This document shows positions 1-8,285 of a stretch of 64,000 nt of DNA, in pieces. Source of the DNA: Bacteroidota bacterium. Lineage in GTDB: Bacteria > Bacteroidota > Bacteroidia > Chitinophagales > Chitinophagaceae. Each line of letters starts with the position of its first letter. The stretch's first letter is position 1. The stretch lies in the NCBI GenBank assembly GCA_016868815.1, contig VGFQ01000003.1, positions 1 through 64,000 of the forward strand. The letters run 5' to 3'. Under the pieces are notes generated by a model. It ran no database searches and was not told the DNA's origin. It was given only the letters and a program-made list of their open reading frames with translations. A program made the position numbers and the translations under genes.

Positions 1-129
1 GTCTCCAGAATTTACTGCTGTAGAAACTATTCGGACAAGAATTTCATTGTCTTTTGGAATAGGCTTATTGACTTCCTGAATATGCAAAACATCAGGTGTT
101 CCGTATTTCGTGCAAATAACTGCTTTAAT
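1..129 (-). CDS. Zinc/quinone-type alcohol dehydrogenase (MDR family), 5' end only, start abnormal
   Basis: The minus strand gives 43 uninterrupted codons up to the window edge, beginning I/M-KAVICTKYGTPDVLHIQEV and continuing through KPIPKDNEILVRI and TAVNSGD. This is the characteristic N-terminus of NAD(P)-dependent medium-chain alcohol dehydrogenases/quinone oxidoreductases (GroES-like domain). Where the family normally has its initiator Met there is an ATT codon (129-127). The nearest ATG (139-137) is followed by eight A residues and is one base out of frame; with seven A's it would read through as MKKIKAV. So it is either an ATT start, a frameshifted start, or a homopolymer sequencing error. 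The rest of the gene lies outside the window. Base composition is AT-rich compared with most of the window. Confidence 0.65.
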   Translation of the reverse strand, partial: MKAVICTKYGTPDVLHIQEVNKPIPKDNEILVRIVSTAVNSGD

Positions 130-1409
130 TTTTTTTCATTTTAGTTTTATCCTCTAAGTTATTAATGTGTCTGTCGTTTTACTGTTCGTTTGTTGTCAGC
201 CGTTTCTGTTTGTTTCTTGGCTCGACATTTTGCAGCTTCGGCGGGATTGGAAGCTGCCTCACCAACCCCTTTCAGGCGGGAAGTGCAATCTATACCACTT
301 TAAAAATAGGTCCATTTATTATTTTCAAAAACATTAATGTTATTAGAAAGAAACATCAGGATGGCGAATATTCGATTAGGGCAGTCAAATCAGCCCTAAC
401 TTCGTTAGAACCAACGGTAATCAAGCCTACAACGGGGTGGATGGCGCTGGTCAGGCAGTGTTTTCCAGCCCGTTTTTATTTGGTGGAGGGGATGGGAAAA
501 GAAACTCTCGCTACAATAAAAATAAACATACCACCAGCTTCAAACTACACCCATCTTTTGCTACTTACTGCCATCCTTCCTTTACAAAAACAACCCTCAC
601 AGATAATCGCCTGCTGAAGTCCATCCAAAAACACTACAGATCCGTCTCGCTCGATCGCAAAGGCATCCTAAAAAGCATAGAACACACCCTCGACCGCACA
701 GCGCTTCACCTCAACGATCTGCCCTCTACCTTGTAAGACAGAATACGATCCTGTAAGCAAAGAACACTTGGTAAAGCGGTGATATGATTGCAAGCTACTC
801 AGCGGGCTCATTCGAACTATGTCAATTCGCTATTCCCTGCCTGTTAGAGAAGCTGGAAAGTCAATTGGAAGATTGTAAAAAATACATGGATTTATTAAAC
901 GTACCCAACAGAAAATATTCGATAAATCCCTTGAATCTCCACATTAACCAAAGGGTTTAAACGATCACAGTGACAGGCTTCAAATGCTGACGGCGCCGCG
1001 GGCAGTTGACTTGTTCATGCTAGGCATAACTTCGGTCATTCGCATCCAAAATTTAAAATTCGCCAATGTTCTGGGTGCCATGGCTATAGCCCTATGTAGC
1101 GTTTTTATACTGTTCAGAGTTCCGACCGCCTCAGTAGCTTGGTGACTTCAAGGCATTACTGTAATGTTAGGACTTGGGTAAACTGAGGATTTCTCCGCCC
1201 ATAAATGTTGTCATAATCCTTGAATGGGGACGCAATTACACAGTTATTGAGTCCGAACCCAGTTGAACGCTCATGGTAAGACCTATCAAAATCATTGCCA
1301 TTTTACATTTTTATTTAACTATCTTGTGTGCACCATTCAAGGATACGCCCCAGACTTCTTGCTGTGCACATCAGATGTCTGATGCCATCGTCTGTCGGAT
1401 ACATACCAC
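130..1409. other. AT-rich stretch of about 1.3 kb without a confident gene
   Basis: No reading frame here has recognisable family features. A plus-strand frame ending at 736 contains the protein-like stretch LDRKGILKSIEHTLDRTAL, which may be a gene remnant, but nothing identifies it. A 58-codon frame at 784-960 is listed separately. The composition is more AT-rich than the rest of the window, and the truncated dehydrogenase on its left is similar, so the stretch may be recently acquired or decaying DNA. No convincing terminators, repeats or RNA genes were seen. Confidence 0.5.
784..960 (+). CDS. Possible small hypothetical protein (58 aa)
   Basis: An ATG-initiated frame of 58 residues, beginning MIASYSAGSFELCQF and ending in NLHINQRV before TAA. 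It has an amphipathic, Leu/Glu-rich middle (LLEKLESQLEDCKKY) that could form a helix. No domain is recognised, no clear ribosome-binding site or promoter is seen, and it lies in an otherwise gene-poor AT-rich region. It could equally be a chance frame or a fragment of a decayed gene. Confidence 0.2.
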   Translation: MIASYSAGSFELCQFAIPCLLEKLESQLEDCKKYMDLLNVPNRKYSINPLNLHINQRV

Positions 1410-2963
1410 ATGCCTGTCACTGCCGTTAAAGCCCTCGTCCCCTCCACCGCGAAGGCCGCAGCACCCCAACAGCAGCGATCTGACTCCGGCATGGACTCCG
1501 GCTTGCAGCCGCCAGACCTACTCTCCACTTTTAAGCTACAACAAGCGGCCGACCAAAGCCAGGGAGTCCAGAATCTCAACGCGTTGCAAGGCCAGGCCGA
1601 CCAAAGTGAACGCGTCGAGATCATCGATGTCCCGGTGGAGGATCTGTTAGAGCTTTTCCGAAAGCAGGGCAAGGCTCCCCTTGGCGAACTGCCAGACAGT
1701 CTTCTCGAGCAAGCCAAGACGGATCCGCGTACCCTGCAGGAAATCATAGAAATCTTTGACATTCCCATCCCGGAAGAGATTGAAATCATCGATATCCCAG
1801 AGGAAATGCTGGAGGCCGCCAAGAAAGACAAGAGCATCTTTCAGCGCCTCAAGGAGAAAGGTTCAGAAATAGGGCACTGGCTGACTGGCAAAAGCAATTT
1901 GATTAAAGATAAGCAAGGCGAAGGCGCGTATTCCAGACTGGGCATGGCCGGGCATGCGGCCTCGGCGGCGATGGGTGGCGTCGATGTGTACTCCGATTAT
2001 ACGGAGATCAAGGAGCAGTCGGAAACCGTCAACGACGCCAGCGAGCTGGAGCCGGAGACGGTACAGGCCAACCTGCGAGACTTGAAGTCCAACTTCAGCG
2101 GCCTCCTGCAGTTGGACATCAACCAGATGTCTGAAATAAACATCGTCGAAGAATACTTCGTTGTGGTCGAAGCCTTGGACATGTTCAAGATCACCAATGC
2201 CCTCAGTGCGTTAGGCAGCTATAAGATCGCCAAGAAGGAGAAAAAGAAGATCAACATTCTGGAACAACAGAAGAAGAAGGCCGCCAGCGTCCCGGGCTTC
2301 CCTGAGGAGCTGGCGGAAGTGGCTGCATGGGGCGTGAAGAAGGTCACCCGTAGCTACTATACAGCCATGGCCAATGCAGTGCTCGATGCCGTCCAGTTCA
2401 TATCCAGGATGGTCACCCTGGTCTCCGGCGCCATGGCTGCACCTTTCACAGAAGCCATCAACCTGATTGCGCTGGTGGCTCAGAAAGGCATCAAGGCATA
2501 TCATCTGATGAAGGGGATGTTCAAATTCCTATCCGGCACCAAGGGCATCAACCGGAAGCAAAATGCCGAGGTCATCTTCAACCTGGTGGCCAGCGGGAAC
2601 CCACATGCGGTCGAGTTCCTGACAGCCTACTATTCCACGCAGATCGGCAAGACACAGAAGCGGATCTATAACTATATCATCGAGCCTGTCTTGAACAAGA
2701 TAGACCCCAAGCTGGCAGCCCAGCTAAAGCAGACGGCACAGAGCGCGATTGTCGAGATGATCCGGGACGTGAAAGCGAATGAGGCCAAGACGGAGTATGC
2801 AGCGATGAAGACGATGATCATCATGGACCTGGCCGACATGTTCAAATCCAAGCCCCCTGCCGGTATGGGCGCCATCTTTGACCTGGTGTTGCAGGATGAG
2901 GCCTTCCAAAAAGGCCTGGGATCCCTGTACAGCGAGGGGGTGAATCACGTCATGGAAATGTGA
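1410..2963 (+). CDS. Orphan large helical protein resembling proteins of extracellular contractile injection system (eCIS)/DUF4157-type loci
   Basis: 517 aa with no signal peptide. The first 40 residues are Ala/Gln/Ser/Pro-rich and look disordered. They are followed by LQQAADQSQGVQNLNALQGQ, which resembles the Q-rich repeated motif (LQxxANQSPQVxxLxALQxxA) that I know from the N-termini of eCIS-associated and DUF4157-type proteins of Bacteroidota. Residues about 70-135 contain three short related units (VEIIDVP, IEIFDIPIP, IEIIDIP), each followed by an acidic helix. From about 150 onward it is predicted mostly alpha-helical, with an Ala-rich stretch near 180, a Lys-rich coil near 275-290 and a hydrophobic helical region around 330-370. 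I recognise no catalytic motif. No sheath, baseplate or other eCIS gene is present here, so it is an orphan in this window. Codon usage is GC-rich, unlike the upstream 1.3 kb. Cargo, toxin or accessory function is inference only. Confidence 0.7.
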   Translation: MPVTAVKALVPSTAKAAAPQQQRSDSGMDSGLQPPDLLSTFKLQQAADQSQGVQNLNALQGQADQSERVEIIDVPVEDLLELFRKQGKAPLGELPDSLLEQAKTDPRTLQEIIEIFDIPIPEEIEIIDIPEEMLEAAKKDKSIFQRLKEKGSEIGHWLTGKSNLIKDKQGEGAYSRLGMAGHAASAAMGGVDVYSDYTEIKEQSETVNDASELEPETVQANLRDLKSNFSGLLQLDINQMSEINIVEEYFVVVEALDMFKITNALSALGSYKIAKKEKKKINILEQQKKKAASVPGFPEELAEVAAWGVKKVTRSYYTAMANAVLDAVQFISRMVTLVSGAMAAPFTEAINLIALVAQKGIKAYHLMKGMFKFLSGTKGINRKQNAEVIFNLVASGNPHAVEFLTAYYSTQIGKTQKRIYNYIIEPVLNKIDPKLAAQLKQTAQSAIVEMIRDVKANEAKTEYAAMKTMIIMDLADMFKSKPPAGMGAIFDLVLQDEAFQKGLGSLYSEGVNHVMEM

Positions 2964-3521
2964 TGGCTAAGGGCCGCAACGCCCTGTCGACCCTTGGAAT
3001 CCCTTGCCTGGCAGCTGACAATCATGCACTTGCAATCCGCTGTTTTTTCTGATACTTTCATGCTCTCTTCTTGCTGGATGCCGTCCTCCATCTTGCCAGC
3101 GCCGTCAACCGGCAGTACCTCCTACCCTTGGCTGTGTTATTGGATGCCATCCGGTTACAGCATCCCGCAGACCTGCGCATCGTCTTCCACTTGCTGCATA
3201 CCAATCTGCAGGGAGAGGACCTCCTGCGGCTTTCCACGCTGGCGGAGCTAGACATCATCCATATGTCCGAAGCGCGAAAGTAGCATATGCCTGCGGACTG
3301 CTGTTTCTCTTTCGAGGTCAGCTTCCCGCTGCTCCTGGCCTTCGCCTGTCGTGCTACTGTCTGGGGCTTGGGGGAGTTGATCGGGTCGTGGATGGGCCGG
3401 CACCAGGTGATCCCTTTCTTATGGGTTGCGGAGGTGAAGGCGGTGACACAGGCCGCCGTTGCGCTTTGTGACGCGCTGGAAGCCAAATAGCTTGCTATGG
3501 TATGAGCAGGGGTGGGAGGTT
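2964..3521. other. 558 bp with only weak coding potential
   Basis: Between the 517-aa gene and the next minus-strand gene two short plus-strand frames look mildly protein-like: 3071-3283 (70 aa, Leu-rich helical, ending IIHMSEARK) and 3287-3490 (67 aa, hydrophobic). A 163-aa frame exists on the minus strand at 3058-3549, but its Ser/Arg/Thr-rich composition is typical of an antisense shadow. None matches a family I know. The two plus frames could be small genes following the 517-aa gene or a decayed reading frame. Confidence 0.3.
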
Positions 3522-3737
3522 TTAATCCTGCCCGTTGTTTCTCCACCACCGATACCCTACGAATCCGATGATCGCCAACGGCGCGAACATAAGGTAGATG
3601 ATGCCGGCGTTGAGGGCCTTGGCGGGCTTATGTCCCAGCTGTGAGGCCGTCTTCGTGCAGATGGAGCACTGGGCGGAGACGGTGGGCGCCACCAGTCCGA
3701 GGGTAGCGGTGAGTAATAGGGTAAGAACCGGTTTCAT
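3522..3737 (-). CDS. Small CxxC membrane protein (hypothetical, conserved in Bacteroidota)
   Basis: 71 aa. It has an N-terminal signal peptide (MKPVLTLLLTATLGLVAPTVSAQ), then CSICTKTASQLG with a CxxC pair immediately after the probable cleavage site. A single transmembrane helix (residues about 43-62, GIIYLMFAPLAIIGFVGYRW) precedes a short charged tail. Similar small proteins are common in Bacteroidota and usually annotated hypothetical; a heme, copper or thiol-redox link is possible from the CxxC pair but unproven. A good -7 element lies only four bases before the ATG, so the transcript may be nearly leaderless. Confidence 0.8.
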   Translation of the reverse strand: MKPVLTLLLTATLGLVAPTVSAQCSICTKTASQLGHKPAKALNAGIIYLMFAPLAIIGFVGYRWWRNNGQD

Positions 3738-3741
3738 CTTG

Positions 3742-3749
3742 CAAAGATA
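3742..3749 (-). promoter_or_regulatory. Bacteroidota -7 promoter element (TATCTTTG)
   Basis: On the minus strand TATCTTTG matches the TAnnTTTG consensus and ends four bases before the ATG at 3737. The start site would then fall at or next to the initiation codon. Confidence 0.55.
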
Positions 3750-3790
3750 AGGATTCGGGCAGGTAGGCGCTCGGTGGAAGATTTGCGCGA

Positions 3791-4036
3791 ATGACCGAAT
3801 TTGCGGTACGTATGCAGAAAGAGACGGCGAAGCTGCTGATGCTGGCAGGAGCGGTGTTGCTCCTGGCCGGGGTAATCTGGTACCGTCATGGCGACCGCCT
3901 TGACTGGATCGGGCGGCTACCGGGCGACCTCCGGGTGGAGCGCGAGCCGTTTCGCTTCTATTTTCCGGTCACCACTATGTTGCTGTTCAGCCTGCTGGCA
4001 CACCTCCTCTGGCAGCTGCTGCGGCGATACCTGTGA
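3791..4036 (+). CDS. DUF2905 family small membrane protein
   Basis: 81 aa. Two transmembrane helices (residues about 14-29 and 57-76) flank the conserved segment IGRLPGDLRVEREPFRFYFP, which is diagnostic for DUF2905 (typically GRLPGDI.IERGNFRFYFP). Function is unknown; the family consists of small integral membrane proteins. Family members usually start close to the first helix, so initiation may be at the second Met (codon 8, 3812) rather than the first. It precedes typA in the same direction, but typA has its own promoter. Confidence 0.85.
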   Translation: MTEFAVRMQKETAKLLMLAGAVLLLAGVIWYRHGDRLDWIGRLPGDLRVEREPFRFYFPVTTMLLFSLLAHLLWQLLRRYL

Positions 4037-4060
4037 GGTTTTCATGAAAGCGTATTTACG

Positions 4061-4092
4061 TTTGTCTCTCCGACCGGATAGGCGTACCTTTG
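4061..4092 (+). promoter_or_regulatory. Promoter of typA (-33 TTTG, -7 TACCTTTG)
   Basis: TTTG at 4061-4064 and TACCTTTG at 4085-4092 are separated by 20 bases, matching the Bacteroidota sigma-70 pattern (TTTG / TAnnTTTG). The ATG of typA is 40 bases downstream of the -7 element. Confidence 0.6.
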
Positions 4093-4132
4093 CGCGTCCA
4101 AAAACAGGTACACTCCCTCACTCCCCGAACGC

Positions 4133-5944
4133 ATGAACATCCGCAACATAGCTATCATCGCGCACGTCGACCATGGCAAGACGACCCTGGTCGACAAGAT
4201 TCTCCATGCTACCCGGGTGTTCCGAGAGAACCAGGAGACGGGCGATCTGATCATGGATAGCAATGAGCTGGAGCGAGAGCGTGGCATCACCATCTTCAGC
4301 AAGAACGCGGCCGTCACCTACAACGATGTCAAAATAAACGTCATCGACACTCCTGGTCACGCCGACTTCGGTGGGGAGGTGGAGCGTGTCCTCTCGATGG
4401 CTGACGGCGTCATCCTGCTGGTGGACGCGTTTGAAGGGCCCATGCCGCAGACACGCTTCGTGCTGCAGAAAGCCCTCCGCCTGAACCTCCATCCAATCGT
4501 CGTCATCAATAAAGTCGACAAGCCTAACTGTAGGCCTGACGAGGTGCATGAGGCCGTTTTCGAGCTCTTCTTCAACCTCGACGCCTCTGAGGAGCAGCTC
4601 AACTTTCCCACCTTCTACGGTTCAGGCAAGAAGGGCTGGTTCAATGATAGCCTGACGCCCATCGAGGGCATCAACCCTTTGCTCGACGGCATCCTGCGCC
4701 ATGTGCCTCCGCCCAATGTGGCCGAGGGCACGCTGCAGCTGCAGGTCACCTCGCTAGACTATTCCTCCTTCCTGGGGCGCATCGCCATCGGGAAAGTCGC
4801 ACGCGGGAGCATCCGCGAAGGACAGCCGATTACGCTCATGCAGGTGGATGGCAGCCTCCGCAAACAGCGCGTGAAGGAACTCTATGTCTTTGAAGGCATG
4901 GGTAAGCGCAAGGTCGAGCAGGTCATGGCCGGGGACCTCTGTGCTGTCGTCGGCATCGAAGGCTTCAACATCGGAGATACAATTGCTGATGCAGAACAGC
5001 CGGAATCCCTACCCGTTATCAGCGTCGACGAGCCAACGATGAGCATGCAGTTCGGCATCAACAACTCCCCTTTTTACGGGAAGGATGGCAAGTTTGTCAC
5101 CAGCCGTCACCTGCGTGACCGCCTAATCAAAGAAACGGAGAAGAACCTGGCCTTGCGCGTACACGAGACGGAGGGGGGTGACAACTTCCTCGTCTATGGC
5201 CGCGGTATCCTCCATCTCGGCATCCTCGTCGAGACGATGCGCCGCGAAGGCTATGAACTCACCGTCGGCCAACCGCAGGTGCTGGTGAAAGAAGTCGACG
5301 GCGTAAAGTCAGAGCCCTATGAGGTGTTGGTCGTCGACGTCCCGGAGGAGTTTGCCTCTAAGGTGATCGACATGGTCAGCCGCCGCAAGGGAGAGATGCT
5401 GGTGATGGAGACTAAGGGTGACATGCAGCACCTAGAATTCGAGATCCCCAGCCGCGGCCTGATAGGCCTGCGCACGCAGATGCTAACCGCCACCGCCGGT
5501 GAGGCCGTCATGGCCCACCGCTTTCATGAGTACAAGCCCTGGAAGGGCGCTATCCCCGGCCGCAACAACGGCGTGCTGCTGGCCAAAGAGGCCGGCTCCA
5601 CGACTGGCTACTCCCTCGACAAGCTGCAGGATCGCGGCTTCTTCTTCGTAGACCCCGGCGAAGAGGTCTACAAAGGCATGATCATCGGAGAGAATAACAA
5701 ACCCGGCGATCTCGTCGTCAATGCCAACGAGGGCAAGAAGCTCACCAACATGCGCGCCAGCGGCAGCGACGCAGCCACTAACATCGCCCCTAAGCGCCTC
5801 ATGACCCTCGAAGAATGCATGGAGTATATCCAATTCGACGAGTGCATCGAGGTAACGCCGAACTATATCCGCATGCGGAAGGTCGTCCTCGACGAGCATG
5901 AACGCAACCGGCTTGCCAAGGCGATGAAGGCAGAGGCGGTATAG
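4133..5944 (+). CDS. typA: Translational GTPase TypA/BipA
   Basis: 603 aa, full family length. It is a ribosome-associated GTPase of the EF-G-like superfamily that acts in ribosome assembly and stress or low-temperature adaptation. The N-terminal G domain shows G1 (AHVDHGKTTL, about 10-19), the switch I region ending RGITIFSKN, G3 (DTPGHADFGGEVE) and G4 (NKVDKP). Domain II follows, then the BipA-specific C-terminal region with FEIPSRGLIGLRTQ and HRFHEYKPWKG. The start at MNIRNIAIIAHVDHGKT is the conserved family N-terminus. Its own promoter lies at 4061-4092, and the gene converges with crtY. Confidence 0.98.
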   Translation: MNIRNIAIIAHVDHGKTTLVDKILHATRVFRENQETGDLIMDSNELERERGITIFSKNAAVTYNDVKINVIDTPGHADFGGEVERVLSMADGVILLVDAFEGPMPQTRFVLQKALRLNLHPIVVINKVDKPNCRPDEVHEAVFELFFNLDASEEQLNFPTFYGSGKKGWFNDSLTPIEGINPLLDGILRHVPPPNVAEGTLQLQVTSLDYSSFLGRIAIGKVARGSIREGQPITLMQVDGSLRKQRVKELYVFEGMGKRKVEQVMAGDLCAVVGIEGFNIGDTIADAEQPESLPVISVDEPTMSMQFGINNSPFYGKDGKFVTSRHLRDRLIKETEKNLALRVHETEGGDNFLVYGRGILHLGILVETMRREGYELTVGQPQVLVKEVDGVKSEPYEVLVVDVPEEFASKVIDMVSRRKGEMLVMETKGDMQHLEFEIPSRGLIGLRTQMLTATAGEAVMAHRFHEYKPWKGAIPGRNNGVLLAKEAGSTTGYSLDKLQDRGFFFVDPGEEVYKGMIIGENNKPGDLVVNANEGKKLTNMRASGSDAATNIAPKRLMTLEECMEYIQFDECIEVTPNYIRMRKVVLDEHERNRLAKAMKAEAV

Positions 5945-5959
5945 GCCATCCCGGTACGG

Positions 5960-7147
5960 CTACCTCCTCAGCCGTTGTATCATCTCCCACATTCCGGCCT
6001 TCATAAATGGCCATTGGGGCAGAGAGTTGAGCAAGCGTATCTCTTCCGGGAGCGTCGTCTCATCATCTAGGAATTTAAGGATTCGGCGGGGTGGGTTGTT
6101 GCGGAATAGCTCCCGGAAGACGAACCCGCCTTCCAGTTTTCGATGTTGCAGGATATGGAGGAGGACGCTGTCGTACCAGTCGTACCGACTCTTCCAGCCG
6201 CCACGCTCGAAGGGATGTCCCTTGCGCAGCAGCGAGTCGACGATGTGGGCGGAATGTTTTTGGATGAAGCGGAAGGTATAACCGGAGGAGGGCTTTGTCT
6301 GTCCTCCGGCGGTGCCGATGTACAGGACTCTTCCCTTCCGGGAGGGGAAGCGGTGGTTGGTCATGGGGATCACGCCGAATTCTTCTTCGGCGACCGTATA
6401 TGCTGTAATGCCCAGTTGTGAATGGATGTATTCGGTGAGCCCTTTGTCATAATCGCCCGGTGCCAGCAGGGAGGGAGTGAAGAGGGTATATTCGACCAGC
6501 GCCCTGCGGGGGGTTAAGGGCATGACATAGACGAAGGTCGTGCCATGCTGTTGTGCGGGCCGGAAGTCCATGAGTGTGGCCTCGCTCGTATCGAAAGCAT
6601 CTGCTGCTGTCTCGATGACCCATCCTTTGAAATGCTGGAGCAGCTGTAGTTCGTGGCGGCCGATGACGGGGGGCTCGAACAAAATGCTGTTGAATGCAAA
6701 TACGGCGTGGTGGTCTGTCCCGTCGATGCGGACACTGGCCGCATCAGCGGTCGAAGAGACTTGCTCTATCTGGCCGTATCGCATCTCGACAGAGGAATGA
6801 CCTTCGAGGACGTCCATGCATGCCCGGTAGTAGTCGATCCCACGGATCATCTTATAGGCATAGGGTCTGAGTTCTTTCAGGCCGGAGTAGCCCGGCGCAT
6901 GGAACCAGGCTTTTTCCCAACGGCGGTGGACGATGTCTTCGAAGGGGCCTGCCCCTGCTTCCCAGAAGCACCAGGTGCGGTCGTTACGGTCTTTCCGCTC
7001 GCGGTCAACCAGCAGGATGCGTTTATCTTTTGCCCAAGCGGAGCGTACGAGATGCACGGCCAGGCTCAGGCCTGCGCATCCCATGCCCGCTATGATGGCG
7101 TCGTATGTGTGGGGGCTGCGGATGGGAGGGGTGGTTTGGCGGCTCAC
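5960..7147 (-). CDS. crtY: Lycopene beta-cyclase
   Basis: 395 aa flavoprotein that closes the psi ends of linear carotenes into beta-ionone rings. The N-terminal dinucleotide-binding fold reads YDAIIAGMGCAGLSLA. Further family features are the DRTWCFWE segment, FDSILFEPP-like middle (NSILFEPP), the MDFR...TFVYVMPL block and IGTAGGQTKPSSGYTFRF, the typical CrtY C-terminal signature. It starts at GTG (7147-7145), which overlaps the TGA of crtZ (GTGA), so the two are translationally coupled with crtZ first. A monocyclic product is plausible given the CruF- and CrtD-like genes nearby. Confidence 0.93.
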   Translation of the reverse strand: MSRQTTPPIRSPHTYDAIIAGMGCAGLSLAVHLVRSAWAKDKRILLVDRERKDRNDRTWCFWEAGAGPFEDIVHRRWEKAWFHAPGYSGLKELRPYAYKMIRGIDYYRACMDVLEGHSSVEMRYGQIEQVSSTADAASVRIDGTDHHAVFAFNSILFEPPVIGRHELQLLQHFKGWVIETAADAFDTSEATLMDFRPAQQHGTTFVYVMPLTPRRALVEYTLFTPSLLAPGDYDKGLTEYIHSQLGITAYTVAEEEFGVIPMTNHRFPSRKGRVLYIGTAGGQTKPSSGYTFRFIQKHSAHIVDSLLRKGHPFERGGWKSRYDWYDSVLLHILQHRKLEGGFVFRELFRNNPPRRILKFLDDETTLPEEIRLLNSLPQWPFMKAGMWEMIQRLRR

Positions 7148-7650
7148 TCGACTTCTGGGGCGTATTCGACCTTGCGGTCTGCCATCAGCCGATTGTCGCG
7201 CAGGACTTTTTCCCAGTACTTCTTATGAACGTAGAGCATGCCGAAGCTCTCGCCATCCTCTTTGCCGAGTTGTTTGTGGTGCATCTTGTGGGCCCAGCGG
7301 ATGGCACGTACGTAGGTACTGCGGCTGCGGGAGAACCATTTGAAGCGTTGGTGGATAATCACGTCATGCACTAGGAAATACGCGAACCCATAGGCCATGA
7401 TGCCGAAGCCGACGGCCTGCATCCACCATTTCCCCTCCATACTGCCGAACATGATCAGTAACATGCTGGGGATGGCGAAAATGAAGAAGAAGGCGTCGTT
7501 TTTTTCGAAAAAGCCTGGCTCCACCTGATGGTGGTCACGATGCAGATACCATAGGAAGCCATGCATCACCCATTTGTGGGTGGCCCAGGTGACGGCCTCC
7601 ATGGCTAGGAAAGTACCGAAGAGTAACCCAGTGAAGTACAACACTGTCAT
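7144..7650 (-). CDS. crtZ: Beta-carotene hydroxylase (fatty acid hydroxylase superfamily)
   Basis: 168 aa integral membrane di-iron hydroxylase that adds 3-hydroxyl groups to beta-ionone rings. All histidine boxes are visible: HKWVMH (about 26-31), HRDHH (about 38-42), HDVIIHQRF (about 95) and HKMHHK (about 121). Hydrophobic segments lie between them. A -7 element lies four bases before the ATG, and the stop overlaps the GTG start of crtY. Length is normal for CrtZ. Confidence 0.95.
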   Translation of the reverse strand: MTVLYFTGLLFGTFLAMEAVTWATHKWVMHGFLWYLHRDHHQVEPGFFEKNDAFFFIFAIPSMLLIMFGSMEGKWWMQAVGFGIMAYGFAYFLVHDVIIHQRFKWFSRSRSTYVRAIRWAHKMHHKQLGKEDGESFGMLYVHKKYWEKVLRDNRLMADRKVEYAPEVE

Positions 7651-8285
7651 GGGTCAAAGGTACGGGCTTTGGCGAATTGACGGATGCTGACCAAGGGCAT
7701 TGCCTGTCAGATGCGGTCAGCCCTCCTTTACACTGCTGCCCGGCACCGGCGTCAGACTTTTGCCAGGTTCCCTGTGCGTAGGGGCAGGGTCGATTGTAAA
7801 AAATAATGCACATGAAATAGATATTCATTGCCTTTGACGGCAGACATTTTTCAGAAGTTGCCCTGGGGATGGCCACTAGGCTGGACCAACGTTCGTGTAT
7901 ACTGATGGCATGTGTATTCCTCAGTCCCATCGACTATCGGGAGTTCATCGGCTATGTCCGGGATGGGTATCGGCGTGCTCCTGGATGCCACTGCCGACAT
8001 GCCGCAGATACCACTCATCGAGGAGCTGGCGGCAAAGCATTATCCTGACCGCACCATCCGTCACTTTGCGGGGTAGGGCCGGGGGGCTTCCTGCAATGGC
8101 TGGGCGGGTGCACGGGTAGTCTCCTCGTGAAGGGCACTTTTGGCCGCAGTGAAGTATCAAGCCTGTTCCGCAAAAGCTTCATCTCGCTGCTGCTGCGAAG
8201 CATCGTCTGCCTCTGTTCACGGCCTATGCATAATCAGGGTATCCCCGGCCGATTGGTGTTGTCATTGTAACTTCAGAGTTCACGT
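7651..8285. other. 635 bp intergenic region, possibly decayed coding sequence
   Basis: Apart from the crtZ -7 element, no intact gene is seen. Plus-strand translation between about 7960 and 8240 gives protein-like pieces in two frames (LLDATADMPQIPLIEELAAK, then FLQWLGGCTGSLLVKGTFGR after a shift around 8075), which may be a frameshifted remnant. The family is not recognised. Confidence 0.3.
7655..7662 (-). promoter_or_regulatory. Bacteroidota -7 element of crtZY (TACCTTTG)
   Basis: Minus-strand TACCTTTG matches the consensus exactly and ends four bases before the crtZ ATG, the same short spacing as at 3742. It implies a leaderless or nearly leaderless crtZY transcript. Confidence 0.55.

Noticed and set aside
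1410-2963. Full DUF4157 toxin with metallopeptidase motif
   Set aside because: The N-terminal motif is similar, but no HExxH or other catalytic motif is visible, so no toxin activity is claimed.
3058-3549. 163-codon minus-strand frame
   Set aside because: Ser/Arg/Thr-rich sequence with no family features, and its 3' end overlaps the real small membrane protein gene.
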